From: Thermothielavioides terrestris NRRL 8126
Lineage: Eukaryota; Ascomycota; Sordariomycetes; Sordariales; Chaetomiaceae
NCBI RefSeq assembly: GCF_000226115.1
Contig: NC_016459.1
Location: 372,001-436,000 of the forward strand
Direction: 5' to 3'
DNA: 64,000 nucleotides
Part shown: positions 11,190-22,777 of the stretch, piece by piece
How the letters are laid out: every line of letters begins with the position of its first letter
Numbering within the stretch: the stretch's first letter is position 1
Position numbers and translations under genes: made by a program
The notes under the pieces: generated by a model
What the model was told of the DNA's origin: nothing
The model's input: the letters and a program-made list of their open reading frames with translations, nothing else
The model's database searches: none

Positions 11190-12865
11190 TCACCTCTCCG
11201 GCCCCGTCCGAGGCAGCCCCATCCGGCCAATCTCGCGAATCGGCCACTCGATCCATTCGCGGTGCTCGGCATCCAAGATCTCGTGGGCGCGGGCCATGAT
11301 ATGGTCGGCCCAGCCCTGCAGCCACCAGTGGCTCTCGTGGTGCTTGAGCAGGACGCAGAAGTGGGCGAAGATGGCGACGGCCTCCTGCGTCGGCACGCGC
11401 AGCAGCGGCACCAGCGAGTCCGACACCTCCCACAGCCAGACCATGGCGTCCAGCACGTCGCGCGGCGCCGCCGGGTCCCGCTGCGCCACCAGCGCCAGCT
11501 CCAGCTCGTCCACCGCGTGCGTGTACGTATGCAGCAGGTGGTCCGGCCGGCCGGGCTCGCCGGAGGCAGTAGTAGAAGAAGCGCTGGCGGCGGCGGCGGC
11601 GGCGGCGATGATGCGCGCGCGCAGCGGCGCCAGCAGCGATTCCGGCTCCGAGACGCCGGGCCGTTGTTCTTCTTCTTCGTGCCCCGCCTTGCCGGCCGGG
11701 CCAGCCCCAGCACCAGCAGGCGGAGTGGTTGACAACGCCGACTTGCCCTTGCCCTGCTTCAGGGCGTCGAGCATGGCGCGGCGCGCGCGCCAGCGCATGC
11801 CGCCGTAGTGCAGGAAGGGCGCGGCGGCGGTCTCGCTGCCGCGCGAGCCGAGCACGTCCATGATCGACTTGCTGCCGGAGAGCAGGAAGGCCCAGTCCGG
11901 GAAGCCGGACTCGCCTATGAAGAAGGTGCCGTCGGGGTTGGAACGGCGCGGGGAGGCGAGGGCTGGTTTGTGGTGCTCATGGCCGTGGTGGGGGGCTGTT
12001 AGTCCATGTGTGAAGTGTGCGTGCGCTCTTTTCAAATTCAAAGGGCACGGGAGTCGGCGGGATGATTAGGAGATGGGGGGGGGGGGCTCACCGAAGAACA
12101 TGGTCAGCATGCTGAACACAAACAGATTGGCGGCCTGGTCCTTGTCGATCTTGTGGTCGGCGGCCATGACGCGCATGGCGGAGCGGGCGGCCTTCTGGTG
12201 CAAGAGGATGCCTGACTCGGTGTAGAAGTCGCGGCGGTCGGGTCGGTGATAGGCCAGGTGCAGGGCGCTCACGGCCAGCACGGCGCGCATGATGTAGTCG
12301 CAGGCCAGGCCCATCTGCACGACGTCATCGCGCCAGAACTCCCACAGGGTCGAGTCGGCGGCCAGGGTGGTGTGGGTCTTGGTCGTGAAGTTGTGCAGCA
12401 GCTCCAGCTCCAGCATCGGCAGCTCTTCGCCGTCCGGGGGCGTGATGGCCAGGTTGGGGCCGGGAGACGGCGCCCTGGCGAAAGAGGCCGGGGACTGTGC
12501 CTTGGCTTTGGACGTATGTGGTGCCATGCTTACGGCCGGGCCTCCTTTGAGAAAGGGGCATTGTACGCCGTGGGATATGCAGTTGAGACATGCCGGGTGT
12601 CTCTCGTCGCACTGGCACGCTCGAGTCAGTGGCAGCGAACAGACAGGGCATGCCGGAGACGGAGTGCAGAGGATTCCACCTTGATCTTCCTCGCCTTGCA
12701 CGTGGAACAGCCCGTGCGGCTCTTCTTGTGCGTCCGGCGGCCAGCAACCGCGTACCCCGGGCGTAGTTGTATCGAAGGTAAGGATGCGGGGGTGGAAGGC
12801 GTGGAGGTGGACGGGTTGGCGGCAGATACCGAGCCTGAGCCGGGAGACGGCGGGAGACGTGACAT
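11190..12865 (-). CDS. Zn2Cys6 (Gal4-type) transcription factor, UPC2-like
   Basis: Three exons on the minus strand (12680-12865, 12092-12611, 11190-11995) give 503 residues. Near residues 50-80 the binuclear zinc cluster reads GCSTCKARKIKCDERHPAC and then LNC and VQC, with spacing C-2-C-6-C-6-C-2-C-6-C; the first intron splits it right after the basic KIK. The basic flank and the NCISHGVQCPF ending resemble the sterol-uptake regulator (UPC2) group. The middle contains an ELELLHNFTTKTHTT segment and a helical region typical of fungal-specific regulatory domains. It has a low-complexity alanine run (about 310-325). Intron 2 starts with GTGAG and a run of 12 C. It probably acts as a nuclear activator or repressor of unknown targets. 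No pathway genes sit beside it apart from the RTA1 gene 1.3 kb away, divergently transcribed. Confidence 0.88.
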
Positions 12866-14189
12866 CGTTGAAACAATGAATCAACCTTCCCGACCAGTCC
12901 TGGGGAGGCCTGGCTGATTGGCCGGAAGTCAAACGAATGGCAGCGCTAGTGGCGGGCCGAGTCGTGGATCCTCCGGGCCGTCGATGGGCAAGTCGAGTCG
13001 AGGCTGTCACTCTGTTAGTCTCGATGTCGCATGAGGAGACCAAACATGATCAGCGTATGACGTGGATGATGCGGTCCAGCAGTTAGGTCCCGCTTCCGTT
13101 GGAGTAGTGTATGTACAATCTTATCAGGACCGCGGAGAGTCGGGGATTCATGTGCCGCGGTAGCCCTTTAGCCCCTGGGCGGGCTGGCTTGCCAGGCTGG
13201 GCGAGTGGACCAGTATCCAGGATTTCAGACGACGATCCAGCGGCTGGTCCCGCATCCCTGCATGCCACAGCAGCACAAGGCTCGATATCAAGACTGTGCA
13301 GTGTAACTAACGAACTGGTTAGTGTGCCACAGAGGTTGTGAAACAATAAGGTACAGTACCTGATTCACAGAGGTGTGTAAAGCCCGCTCACTGTTCAGGG
13401 CAGAAACCACACGAACCTACCCTCCTAGCTGAGCACGTCGGGTATGTTCAGGACAATTTTCCTGCCTGACTTCTGTGACCGTCGAAAGTTCTTCGCCAAG
13501 CGAGCAGTCAGCTACGGCTGGTGGGGCGTCGAAGAATGCTTTGACGGATTGCGAACTTCTATCCGAATATACGCACCCCGGGCTGTGGATGCAGACGTAT
13601 TCGGCTTGGGCGCATGGCTCCAGCAAATCAGACCTGTGGCAGCCCTACCCTACCTCCACCCTGTGCCGTGCCCCTACTCGCATTTACGCGTCCCAGGTCC
13701 CTGGGCAATGTCCGAGCCACACTTCAAAATCCGGAGATAAGCTGCCCCTGGCGCCATGCGCAGCGCTCACTGGTTCGGACTGCGCACCGCGCCTCGTTTC
13801 CCACGCGATATCGGGCGCGGCCTTCGAAACGAGGGACTCGAGGGATGCGATGTGACCTTGCAGTCCGACGAACCCTCTCCCGAGAATCCACTAGTGCTGC
13901 GGCACAACTGTGAACACGCTATTATAAACTCTGCATCCTCGCCTCGGTCCCGTCTCACGTCCACCTATCCCAAAGTTCCATCATGTTTTTCAAGTCTGTG
14001 AAGTTCAACGCTGTCGCTCGCTCGCTTCCCTTTGTGCCGTGAACCCGTCCGGACCGCCGGGCTTTTAATCTCGCCGAGCCAGGTCCACTGTTGGTCCCAC
14101 TTCTCCGGGCTTGCCGTTGGCGGTTACGGATCCCCCGGGCCAGTTTTCCAGTCCATCTTCGTTGATTCACCTCGACGGGCGTCGCCGTC
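12866..14189. other. Divergent promoter region between Zn2Cys6 gene and RTA1 gene
   Basis: About 1.3 kb separates two divergently transcribed genes, so both promoters should lie here. Frames in it are short and family-free. No clear TATA box is seen; AT-richer DNA occurs near 13910-13990, some 200-280 bases before the RTA1 start. Confidence 0.4.
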
Positions 14190-15324
14190 ATGTCGACAAC
14201 CACCACGATACCCCCCGGGTGGCGGCCGACCTATGAAACATGCCACGAGGTGTCTGTCCTCTGCCCCGTCAAGGCCACCACGCTCGGCTACTACCCCAAC
14301 CGCGGCCTCAACATCTTCTTCGCCGTCGCTTACGCTTTGGCGGCCGTGGTGACCCTAATCTTTGGCGTGTGGAAGCGCACATGGGGTTTTTCCATCGCCG
14401 TGACGGCAGGATGCATCCTTGAGTGTGTCGGTATGCAGTACCGCTCGCTCTCCTCCATCCGTTTCCCAGGACACCCCATGCTGACTAGAACCCCTCTCCC
14501 CCCTCCCCTCAAAAAAAGGCTACGTCGGCCGCACCCAGCTGTCCACCAACCCCTGGAATGACACCGCGTTCAAGACCCAGATCGTCGCCATCATCCTCGG
14601 CCCGACCCTGATCTGCATCGGCCTGTACCTGACGCTCAAGCACACCGTGACGGCGCTCAACCGGTCGCTGAGCCGGGTCGCGCCGCGCGTGTACCCGCTC
14701 TTCTTCGTGCCCGCCGACGTCTCGTGCCTGGTCGTGCAGGCCATCGGCGGCGGCATCGCCGCCTCGGCCGGGTACAACAACTACAAGCTGCTGCAGAACG
14801 GCAACCGCACCATCATCGCCGGCGTCGCCCTGCAGGTCGTCGTGCTCGGCGCCTTCGGCCTGATGGCCGGCGACTACCTGTTCCGCGCCCGGCGCTACTT
14901 CCGCCAGCCCGCCGCCGTCGCGCCCGAGTTCCGGTCCGGCGCCGCGCTATGGGCCGACAGGAAGTTCAAGATGTTCCTCTGGGCCATGGGCGCCGCCTAC
15001 GCGCTGCTGCTGATCCGCTGCATCTACCGCATCGCCGAGATGGCCGGCGGCTGGGGGTCGCCGATCATGCAGGACGAGCCGGTGAGTTTCGCACCGCGCA
15101 ATCCGCGCAACGCTCCGGTCAAGAGTGAGGCTAAACTCAGATTGGTTTCGCAGTCGTTCATTGCGCTCGAGTCGTTCATGGTCGTCATTGCTTGCGCCCT
15201 GCTGGCTGCCTTCCCGCCGGGCATCTTCTTCCCGCAGATGTCGCACAAGTTCGTGCCCATCGAGGAGGAGAAGCAGCCGCAGACGGAGAGCGACTCGGCG
15301 GGCTTCGAGATGGGGCGCGTTTGA
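14190..15324 (+). CDS. RTA1-family seven-helix membrane protein (lipid-translocating exporter type)
   Basis: Exons 14190-14430, 14519-15081 and 15154-15324 give 324 residues. RTA1 proteins are fungal seven-helix plasma- or ER-membrane proteins linked to 7-aminocholesterol resistance, sphingoid base export and stress. Visible signatures: YYPNRGLNIFFAVAYAL (helix 1), CILECVGYVGR (helix 2 and conserved Glu), QIVAIILGPTLICIGLY, FFVPADVSCLVVQAIGGG, the long loop with GNRTIIAGVALQVV, and IRCIYRIAEMAGGWG before the last helix LESFMVVIACALLAAFPPG. The tail PIEEEKQPQTESDSAGFEM is acidic. The second intron (15082-15153) is 72 nt with no stop, so its retention would add 24 residues; splicing is preferred because it joins MQDEP to SFIALES as in the family. 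Confidence 0.9.
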
Positions 15325-17121
15325 ACCACCACACCAGCATGACAACCTCGCTCGGCACTTAGAATTCTAGATGATAGATGACATGATCAATAGATATAGC
15401 AGAACGCCAGCGACATAGACGTTCGAAATAAATCATCATCCCAGCCATCCATGGTATGCGGTGAGCCGCGGCCCCATCCGCGCGCCTCATTGCCTCTCCA
15501 GACACCATTTGTGACATTGATTTATCACAGGCCGACGTGCCGCGTGATTGTCGACCTCGGTGTGCGCCGCGACGGGCAAAATCATATCCACAGGGAGGTC
15601 GCAGTGATCGTGTCGAAATCACTCTGGCCGCCCGGCCGACCCTAGAAAGGGCTAGTCGTTCCCTGGCGTGGGCGCGGCCACTTGATGGGGGGGTAGATTC
15701 GTTGGCCAGAGGAGAAGCTGAAGGAGATCAGTACCTGAGTGAATAGGGAGAGAAGGAGAAAGACAGTAATAGAAATATCAGCTTTATATGAGAATCCTGG
15801 GCCTAACTTTCCAAGTCTTTCCAGGTCTCAAGCTCGAGTAATGCTCTAAGCTGTATCCATAAATGCTGCTGCTAGTATTCAACAACGTGTGACCCCCCAT
15901 CCGGATGAACTCCGCGTTATAGGAGAAGTTTGCCGTGCCGTGAATGCAGTTCTTCTGGTTCATGTGCACGACGATGTAGTCGTCTAGTCGTCGAAGTGGC
16001 TCTGGGCCGCCGAAAAGGCCGGGTCGGCGGGAGGAGGGGTCCACATGCATTTTCCTGCTCTGATGTGGTCCTTTCGCTTCTCTCTGGGCATATGGTCCTT
16101 TGAAGTTGGACCGGGGGTAACATTCGGGCCCACCAGCGACTCTCGGCTCTGGAGGAGACGGTCTCGTTACTCTTTAAAAATGTAGTGTAGGGATGCCTCG
16201 GCTGGGGACTGTACGCGAGATCCTAACCCTGGAGTCCCGACCACTCCCCTTGTTGGGAGACGTCACATACTCAAGCAGTGCCTCGGATCGCCACGAGTTG
16301 AGCCCCGAAGAGTATGTATCTATCCTTCTCGCGGTTTCCCCGCACGCAGCAACAGTTCTCTACAACCAAGAGAGCTTCTTTAGACCGCGGGGATCTGGAC
16401 ACCAGGGAGTGCTGATTGAGCCCTGTGTGTAGAAGCAGCCACCGGATGATTGCAACTCCGCCGCGGTTAAGTTATCCGGTTACTACTTAGTAATCTCCAC
16501 GGCCGAAGTAGAGTGCACGTGGCTTCTCGGGGGCTCGAAGGTTCTCGAGCAAGGCACCGAACTGCCCGGTCTACTCATCACGGATTAGACTCCGCCAGAT
16601 GCTGCAGCAGGCCGAGGAATACCGACCAGACAGATTCTACAATTGGCGCGCATCTGCTTCGGGCGCGAGCCAGCTAGTTAACGCGGCACTTGCCCGGAGA
16701 AGCATGGTTAGCTGTCGGTTGCTCTGGTCGCTAACCGGGTTTGTGGATTTCTCTGCGGAGAACCCTGGGGAGCCGTTGGGGTCGCCAGGGGTTTAGCATG
16801 CGGCTTGACCTCCTCCCCAGAAAATGCAACGGGACGCACCCGATGACGCGGTCGCCATGTGGACAGCCTCGTATCATGGGCGGCGGGCTGGGCGCAAAGC
16901 CCCTCCCTCTGGCCCCGGCCAGACAGGTTGCTGTCAGCCGCGCCAATAACTTGCCATGTACACGGCAGTTAAAGGTTCCACGAATGATCAGCGGGCGGCA
17001 GGAGCCGAAGACGACGTCGTGAATTGTGCATATATTCGGCACATCTGGGCCGGTTGTAACCATGGCTATTCCGCCAGGTCACGTCTGATCACTCCCGTCT
17101 CAGCGGACAACAATCGCCAAG
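15325..17121. other. Intergenic region between RTA1 and GH93 genes
   Basis: Mostly no recognisable coding. One minus-strand frame of interest (15784-16050) is listed separately. A plus-strand 79-codon frame at 16193-16432 has no family resemblance. Confidence 0.35.
15784..16050 (-). CDS. Small hypothetical ORF, unknown
   Basis: An 88-codon minus-strand frame begins at ATG 16050. Its composition is unlike the Arg/Pro-rich shadow frames nearby: it has a balanced stretch with DDYIVVHMNQKNCIHGT followed by ANFSYNAEF. There is no family I can name, no signal peptide and no upstream exon with clear splice sites. It may be a fragment of a decayed gene, a real small protein or chance. Confidence 0.2.
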   Translation of the reverse strand: MHVDPSSRRPGLFGGPEPLRRLDDYIVVHMNQKNCIHGTANFSYNAEFIRMGGHTLLNTSSSIYGYSLEHYSSLRPGKTWKVRPRILI

Positions 17122-18338
17122 ATGCGGTGGTCAACGCTCGTCCTGTCGCTTCTGCCCATCGTCTCGGCTGCTCCCAAGGAGAAGACGCCGAAGACCTTCT
17201 CGCAGCGAGTGGTGTTCACGCCCCCCAGCAACTACACCATCCCGCGCGTGCTCTACGCCCGCACCGCTCAGTTCAAAGATGGCACCTTGCTAGCGACGTG
17301 GGAGAACTACAGCCCGGAACCACCCCCGGTGTACTTCCCCATCTTTCAGTCCACCGACGGCGGCTACAACTGGAACGAGATCGCGCGGGTCCAGGATACC
17401 GCCAACGGATTAGGTGAGTGCAACTTTCACAGACCGTCTTGTGCCTGCTGCACGCTGGGGAATGAGAACCTAATGCCGGATCCACAGGCCTCCGCTACCA
17501 GCCGTTCCTGTACATCCTCGAGGAGCCGTTTGCCGGCTTCCCCAAGGAGACGGTGCTGCTCGCGGGCAACTCGATTCCCACCGACCTCTCGAGCACGCAC
17601 ATCGACCTGTACGCGTCCACCGACAGGGGCAGGACGTGGCAGTTCCTGTCGCACATCGCGGCCGGCGGCGAGGCGGTGCCGGACAATGGCCTCACGCCCG
17701 TCTGGGAGCCCTTCCTGATGCGGTACAAGGACACGATCATCTGCTACTACTCGGACCAGCGCGACAACGCGACGCACGGCCAGAAGATGTCGCACCAGAC
17801 GACCAGGGACCTGAAGAACTGGGGCCCCGTCATCACCGACGTCGCGTACCCGACCTACACGGACCGGCCGGGCATGCCCACGGTGGCGCGGCTGCCCAAC
17901 GGCAAGTACATCATGACGTACGAGTACGGCGGGGGCCCCGCGATCCCGACGTCGTACTCGTTCCCGGTCTACTACAAGGTGGTGGCGGACCCGGAGACAT
18001 TCGGCGCGGCGACGGGCACGTCGCTCCAGACGACGGACGGCTACGTGCCCACCAGCTCGCCCTACGTCGTGTGGAGTCCCGTGGGCGGCAAGAACGGCAC
18101 CATCATCGTCAGCGCCGGCAGCTCGGGCGACGTGTACATCAACACGGGCCTGGCCGAGCCCGGCACGCCCTGGACGCGTGTCGCGACGCCCGAGCCAAGC
18201 GCCTACACGCGCAACCTGCGCGTGCTCAACGACCCGACCAAGCTGCTGATCATGGGCGCCGGTCAGCTGCCGCCCAGCACCACCAACAAGGTCGAGCTCA
18301 GCGTTATGGACATCAGCAAACTGAAGGCGGCGTTGTGA
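17122..18338 (+). CDS. Secreted glycoside hydrolase family 93-type exo-1,5-alpha-L-arabinanase
   Basis: Two exons (17122-17413, 17488-18338) give 380 residues. A cleavable signal peptide is clear (basic MRW, then a hydrophobic core ending VSAAP near residue 18). The protein is a sialidase-like six-bladed propeller with Asp-box motifs STDGGYNW and STDRGRTW. GH93 enzymes release arabinobiose from the non-reducing end of linear arabinan. As I recall, Glu170 and Glu242 are catalytic in the characterised Fusarium enzyme Arb93A; here Glu171 (VWEPFL) and Glu243 (MTYEYGGGP) occupy almost the same numbers. Other strands include YYSDQRDNATHGQKMSHQ and DRPGMPTVARLPNGKY. The length matches the family. 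It is most likely an extracellular pectin side-chain degrading enzyme. A non-GH93 sialidase-fold lectin is less likely. Confidence 0.8.
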
Positions 18339-18706
18339 TGTGATGTGACGAGCGGGTGCTGTCCGTAGATAGGCCTTAATATTATAGGCGGTCGTAAAAA
18401 TGCTGGCCTCTGAAGTGATGTTGACGAACACCATGTGCCGTTTTCTTGAATGCCCGGGCCCCGCCCCATCGGATGGCTCGCCAGCCGTGCAATCCTTGCA
18501 GTCACAGCACGTCTTTGAGCATGACAGCTGCCCCCTTCTATTTTCCGTCATTTGTGCCACGGAAACCCCAGGGACGCCGCCGGCGTCTGGCGCCTGTGGT
18601 CTGCCACGGCTGGCATCAACCAAGACTTCCACCTGGTTGTCGAGTCCGCCCGCTTGACTTAAGCCCGGAATGTGTTGCCCCTAGGACCTAGACAAGCGTT
18701 GCTTGA
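18339..18706. other. Convergent 3' region
   Basis: A 368-base spacer between the GH93 gene (plus) and COG5 (minus). It should contain both polyadenylation regions. Nothing else is recognised. Confidence 0.4.
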
Positions 18707-20206
18707 TCACCTCCCAATACTGTTGACAATGCTGCCCACCATGACGGCCACCTCTCTCTCCCACTGCTTCGCACCCGTGTCCCTCTCGGTCGCCTTGGGC
18801 TTCCCTCTCGCCGCTGCAGCCATCGGGCCCGGCAACTGGCTCCCTCTGATGACGCACTCCCGGATGGCCTCGCTGACGCTCTGCCGGTTCGTCCTGAGCG
18901 TGCGGGCCGGAACCCCACCCTTAGCCATGATCTCCTGCACCCGCGGCGCCATGCTCCCCGCCATCGTCCGCCAGAAGTAGCTCGCCAGCGACCCGGTCTC
19001 CAGATACGACAGCAGCGGCTGCAGCATGTTCCCGCCCGCCTGCGCCTGCTTGCCCTGCGGCAGCAGCGGATGCTGCGGGGCCTTGGACCCTTCCAGCACC
19101 GCCTCCAGCGCGACGATGTTTTGGCACCGCGCGCTCACCTCAGCCAGCGTCCTCTCCAAGCTCGGCAGCGTCGACAGCGCCCGCGACAAGCCGGCAATGC
19201 TGCTTTGCAACGCCGACCGCAGATACGCCTCCAGCGCCTGCAGCATCAGCGTGGGCGCCCACTTCTCAGCGGCTTTCCCGGACGACGACGGCACGGGCGT
19301 GAGCAGCCACAGAGTCGTCAGGGCCGCGACCGTCCGCCCCCTGACTTCCTCACCCTGCGCAAATGTCACGCCGCTGCCGGTGGCGCTCCCCAGCGAAAAC
19401 TCCCGCACGACCCGCTCGGCCGTCTCCCGTACCGCCTTTTCCACCGGCGCCACCACCCCGTCCCTCACGGACCGCACCACAGCCACCCTCTCCAACTGTC
19501 CTACAATCCCCTCCGTGCCCGCTTGTGTTGGCTGACCAGTAGCTGCTGTCGTCCCCGCCGCCTCAGCCGAAAACATCTCCCGCACCGCCAGCAGCGTGCG
19601 CGCACACCGCACCAGCGCGCCACGCACATCGCCCCCCCCACCACCACCACCACCGCGGCCCAGCCCACCACCACCACTCACTGCGCCCCCGCTGCCAGCA
19701 CCGGGTCCCACCAACTCCGCAAACTGCGCCTCAAGCTGCCTCGCAAGCCCAAGCAGGCGCGCAACCGCCCTGGCCAACCTCTGCGCGCGCCAGGCATTCT
19801 CCGCGACGCGACGGACCTCAACAGCCTCAGCATAGCGCGGTGCCACGGCGCGGGCGAGCTGGGCGTGGCTCTCGTTGAGGGCGCGCAGCTGGGGCTCGAG
19901 GGCGGCGAGCAGGCGGGCGGCGGCGGCGTCGCGGGCGGCGGTGCGGGCCAGCAGCGGCTCGGCGGCGCGGGCGGTCAGCCGGTCGATGTGCGCCGACACC
20001 TCCTGCACGTCGAAGAGCACGCGCGCGAGCGGCGTCGACAGGTCCAGCGGGCTGTCGGACGGGTTGTTGGTTGCTAGCACGAGCGTGTTGGCGAAGGTCG
20101 GCGCGTGGAAGGTTGGGGAGAGGAACGCTTCGTAGTCGATGTAGGACGGCTCGTCGGCGCCGGCGGCGACGGGGAAGTCGGGCGGGGCTGGCGGGGCGGC
20201 ACTCAT
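18707..20206 (-). CDS. cog5: Conserved oligomeric Golgi complex subunit 5
   Basis: A single exon of 499 residues. COG5 belongs to lobe B of the COG tethering complex that guides retrograde vesicles to the Golgi. The N-terminus has the conserved pattern YIDYEAFLSPTFHAPTFAN, then LDLSTPLARVLFDVQEV, followed by long Ala/Arg-rich helices typical of CATCHR-family tethers (residues about 60-200). A Gly-rich linker lies at about 195-225. The frame stays open upstream to 20527, but the ATG at 20206 is preferred: family similarity begins just after it (MSAAPPAPPDFP), and the DNA upstream is T-rich leader. It is divergently paired with the DUF2434 gene. Confidence 0.88.
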   Translation of the reverse strand: MSAAPPAPPDFPVAAGADEPSYIDYEAFLSPTFHAPTFANTLVLATNNPSDSPLDLSTPLARVLFDVQEVSAHIDRLTARAAEPLLARTAARDAAAARLLAALEPQLRALNESHAQLARAVAPRYAEAVEVRRVAENAWRAQRLARAVARLLGLARQLEAQFAELVGPGAGSGGAVSGGGGLGRGGGGGGGGDVRGALVRCARTLLAVREMFSAEAAGTTAATGQPTQAGTEGIVGQLERVAVVRSVRDGVVAPVEKAVRETAERVVREFSLGSATGSGVTFAQGEEVRGRTVAALTTLWLLTPVPSSSGKAAEKWAPTLMLQALEAYLRSALQSSIAGLSRALSTLPSLERTLAEVSARCQNIVALEAVLEGSKAPQHPLLPQGKQAQAGGNMLQPLLSYLETGSLASYFWRTMAGSMAPRVQEIMAKGGVPARTLRTNRQSVSEAIRECVIRGSQLPGPMAAAARGKPKATERDTGAKQWEREVAVMVGSIVNSIGR

Positions 20207-21062
20207 TTTTTTTGTTTTTGTTTTATGGATTTTTTGTTGTTGTTGACCGACCGCTGTTTGATGGACCGTTTCGGGCGAGCGATGTTCCGTGGACGAGCTT
20301 CGGGAGTTCCAGGCCACTTGGCGGCACGAATTGGTCTGGGTTTCGCGTGGGGCTGCATCCCTGCAGCCCGGGTCGGCACCCGCTGCCCCGCAAGTGGAGA
20401 GCACTGCCTCGCGGGTTGCGAGGGGTGGGGTGAGGTCACACCGTGCGGAGTACAGTGCGGATGTTGAGAAGCATGCAACTGCCCGGGTCTGCGCGGGAAG
20501 CGGCAGAACGATGCCTGTATTTGGCAAATCTGGCTGTAATCCGTTGAAGCGTCACAGTTGACTTTGATTCTGCAATGTGATGGATTGCCAAAGCCGGATG
20601 CCCTGTAGTGTAGAGGTGTGTAGTGTATGTGCTTCCACACGAGTCAGAATACAGTGTCAAGAGGCGGCAAAAACGCACGCCCCACTTGAGCGAATAAACT
20701 TTCCGGAAGCCGCGGAGGCTCCAGCTCGGCAGCTCATCGCAGCGCGAAACACGAAAGGCAGGGCAACGACGCTTTGACAGTCCCGGGCTCGCTGACTCGG
20801 ACTCGTTCAATTGTCCTTGTCTGGGGCCCAGCGGGAGTTTTACCCTCGAGATTGACCTGTGTTTCCGCAGCGAGCAATGCCCGTCGAGTAGTTCAGTCTT
20901 GTTACCTGCTGCGTGCTGCCTGCTGCGGCCCGGGACCTGTCGCATTGCGCTGCACAACTTTCGACCTCTTCGTCCAGGTCGTTCGACCTCATCGTCGCCG
21001 CCAATCCCGTTTCCCGGTCACCTCCGGGATCCTGACCACGCTGCGAAAGCACGCTGCGAAAG
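20207..21062. promoter_or_regulatory. Bidirectional promoter region, COG5 / DUF2434
   Basis: An 856-base gap separates two divergent start codons, so both promoters must lie here. On the COG5 side the leader is a run rich in A on the coding strand (20206-20235). No TATA box is evident. Confidence 0.5.
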
Positions 21063-22777
21063 ATGCCGCTGCTGGACGCCCGCGAGATCCTCGCCTTCCC
21101 GGGCGGCGACAACTCGAGCGACACCGTCATCGGCAACGTGCACTTCAACCTGACGACCCTCCAGCACTGGAACTACACGCTCTACTCCAATGGCACGCTG
21201 TCCAACGGCTCGTGGTGTCTGCTGACCTTCGAGCCCTACACGCCCGCGCTCGTCCTACCCAACGGCACCTTCATCAACGTGACCTGGTGCTGGTCGCCCA
21301 CCGAGCCCATTGGCGTCCGCGGCGGCGTCGCCATCGCCTACGCCGTGCTCTTCGGCATCGCCCTCGTCCTGATCCTCGTCAACCTCAAGAAGCATGGCAG
21401 GCTGCACCTGCCCACCGAGAAGCGCTTCTTCCCCATCGGCCGGCGGTGGCAGTGGTACTGGTCCTCCTGGGTCTGCGCCACCGCCGTCATCAGTCTGCTC
21501 ACCTCCATCGATGTCGACCGCTATTTCCTCCCGGAGCTGCCCATCGTTCTCACCAGCTTCTTCTGGTTCCTGATGCAGTGGGGCGTCATGGCCGTCGTCT
21601 GGGAGGCCGTGCGCCACTGGGGCAGTTGGATGGAACGCCAGTTCATCGACCCAGATCCCTTCGTCCTGCGGAACGACGACCGGAGATCCAAGGTCGAGTT
21701 CTACCTGCCGCTGGTCTTCTACCTCTTTCTCTGGCTGGTATGTCACGTTCTGGCCTGTTTCTGCCGGACTTGACCGGGCAGACGGCTAACCCATGGCGTC
21801 TGCAGAACTTCTTCATGATCGTACCTCGCAATTGGACCGGCATCGAGCTCCAACGCTACCCTCAGCAGGTCATTGACGACGCTGCACCCACCGCCACAGA
21901 CGCCCGCTTCAAGACCGCCGCCTTCATGCTCGCCGTGTGCTGGCTGATAACCGTCTTCTCATTGTGGCACTCGATCAAGCACTACTGCCCGCGCAACCGC
22001 GGCGCCTTCAACCGGCTCAGGGGCCTCGTCCGCTACACGCCGCTCCGCTTCATGCTCCTCCTTCCCCTCGCCGCCGTCATCCCGGCCTACCAGGCCCTGG
22101 TGGCGTGGTACTTTGACTACAGCCCGCTCAAGGTCGGCGGCCCCTTGGCGTCCATCTACGCGGGCGCATACACACCAACGCTCCTCATCCTGTATGTTCA
22201 GATCCTGTTTGGCTTCTTCAATCCCAACGAAGACCTCGAACTGCAGCGCCAGCGCCGGGTCCGGGCCCAGGAACTCGACCGCGAGATGGGCATCGTGCAT
22301 AAGCCTTCGTGGTGGCGCCGCGTCAACGGCGAACATCTCGATCCCAACGAGAGCATGCGTGACCGCCTGGCCCGCAACGTCCGCGAGATCCACGGGACCA
22401 AGCGGTCCGCGCCGGACGCTGAGGTAACTCTCAGCCCTCCTGCCGGTGCGCCTGCCACTTCGGTGGAGATGACGCCGGTCTCTCCACCACCGCCCTCGGC
22501 TCCCTACTCAAGTCGGTCTGAGCGACGGCGGCAGGAGCGCGCCATGGAGCTCGCCGCCGGCGTGCTGTTCTCCGGCGCACCCGAGCAGTCCGCTGCTACG
22601 GCCGCTCGAAGACGCGAAGAATTGATGATGGATGGACCCCCGCCGCCCTCCTACCGCGATACGGTGGAGAACATCCGGGCAGCCCCAGCCTCGAACGTGG
22701 CCAGGAGCATCAGCGCCGAGTCGTCAAGCTCGACGAACCATCCGCCCCAGCAGATTAGGAGTATGCTGGATGTTTGA
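21063..22777 (+). CDS. DUF2434 multi-pass membrane protein
   Basis: Two exons (21063-21737, 21806-22777) give 548 residues. The N-terminal 75 residues are an Asn-rich, probably glycosylated outer segment (NLTTL, NYTLYSNGT, NGTFINVTW). Seven hydrophobic segments follow, including GVAIAYAVLFGIALVLILV, WSSWVCATAVISLL, VLTSFFWFLMQWGVMAVVW, FMLAVCWLITVFSLW and PLAAVIPAYQALVAWYF, with the RRWQWYWSSW and HCYCPRNRG-like (HYCPRNRGAF) loops. The last 170 residues are cytosolic, charged and Pro/Ser-rich with PPPPSYRDT. This architecture matches the fungal DUF2434 family, whose function is not established. Its topology suggests a receptor or a transporter-like role, but that is inference only. Confidence 0.82.

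Noticed and set aside
14190..18338. Secondary-metabolite cluster around the Zn2Cys6, RTA1 and GH93 genes
   Set aside because: There is no polyketide synthase, peptide synthetase, terpene cyclase or other backbone gene, and strands and spacing vary.
19070..20077. 335-codon plus-strand ORF
   Set aside because: It is the antisense shadow of COG5, rich in Arg/His/Gln/Pro.
20774..22777. 667-codon uninterrupted reading of the DUF2434 locus
   Set aside because: Its first half is out of frame with the membrane protein; the spliced two-exon model restores family-like sequence on both sides of the intron.
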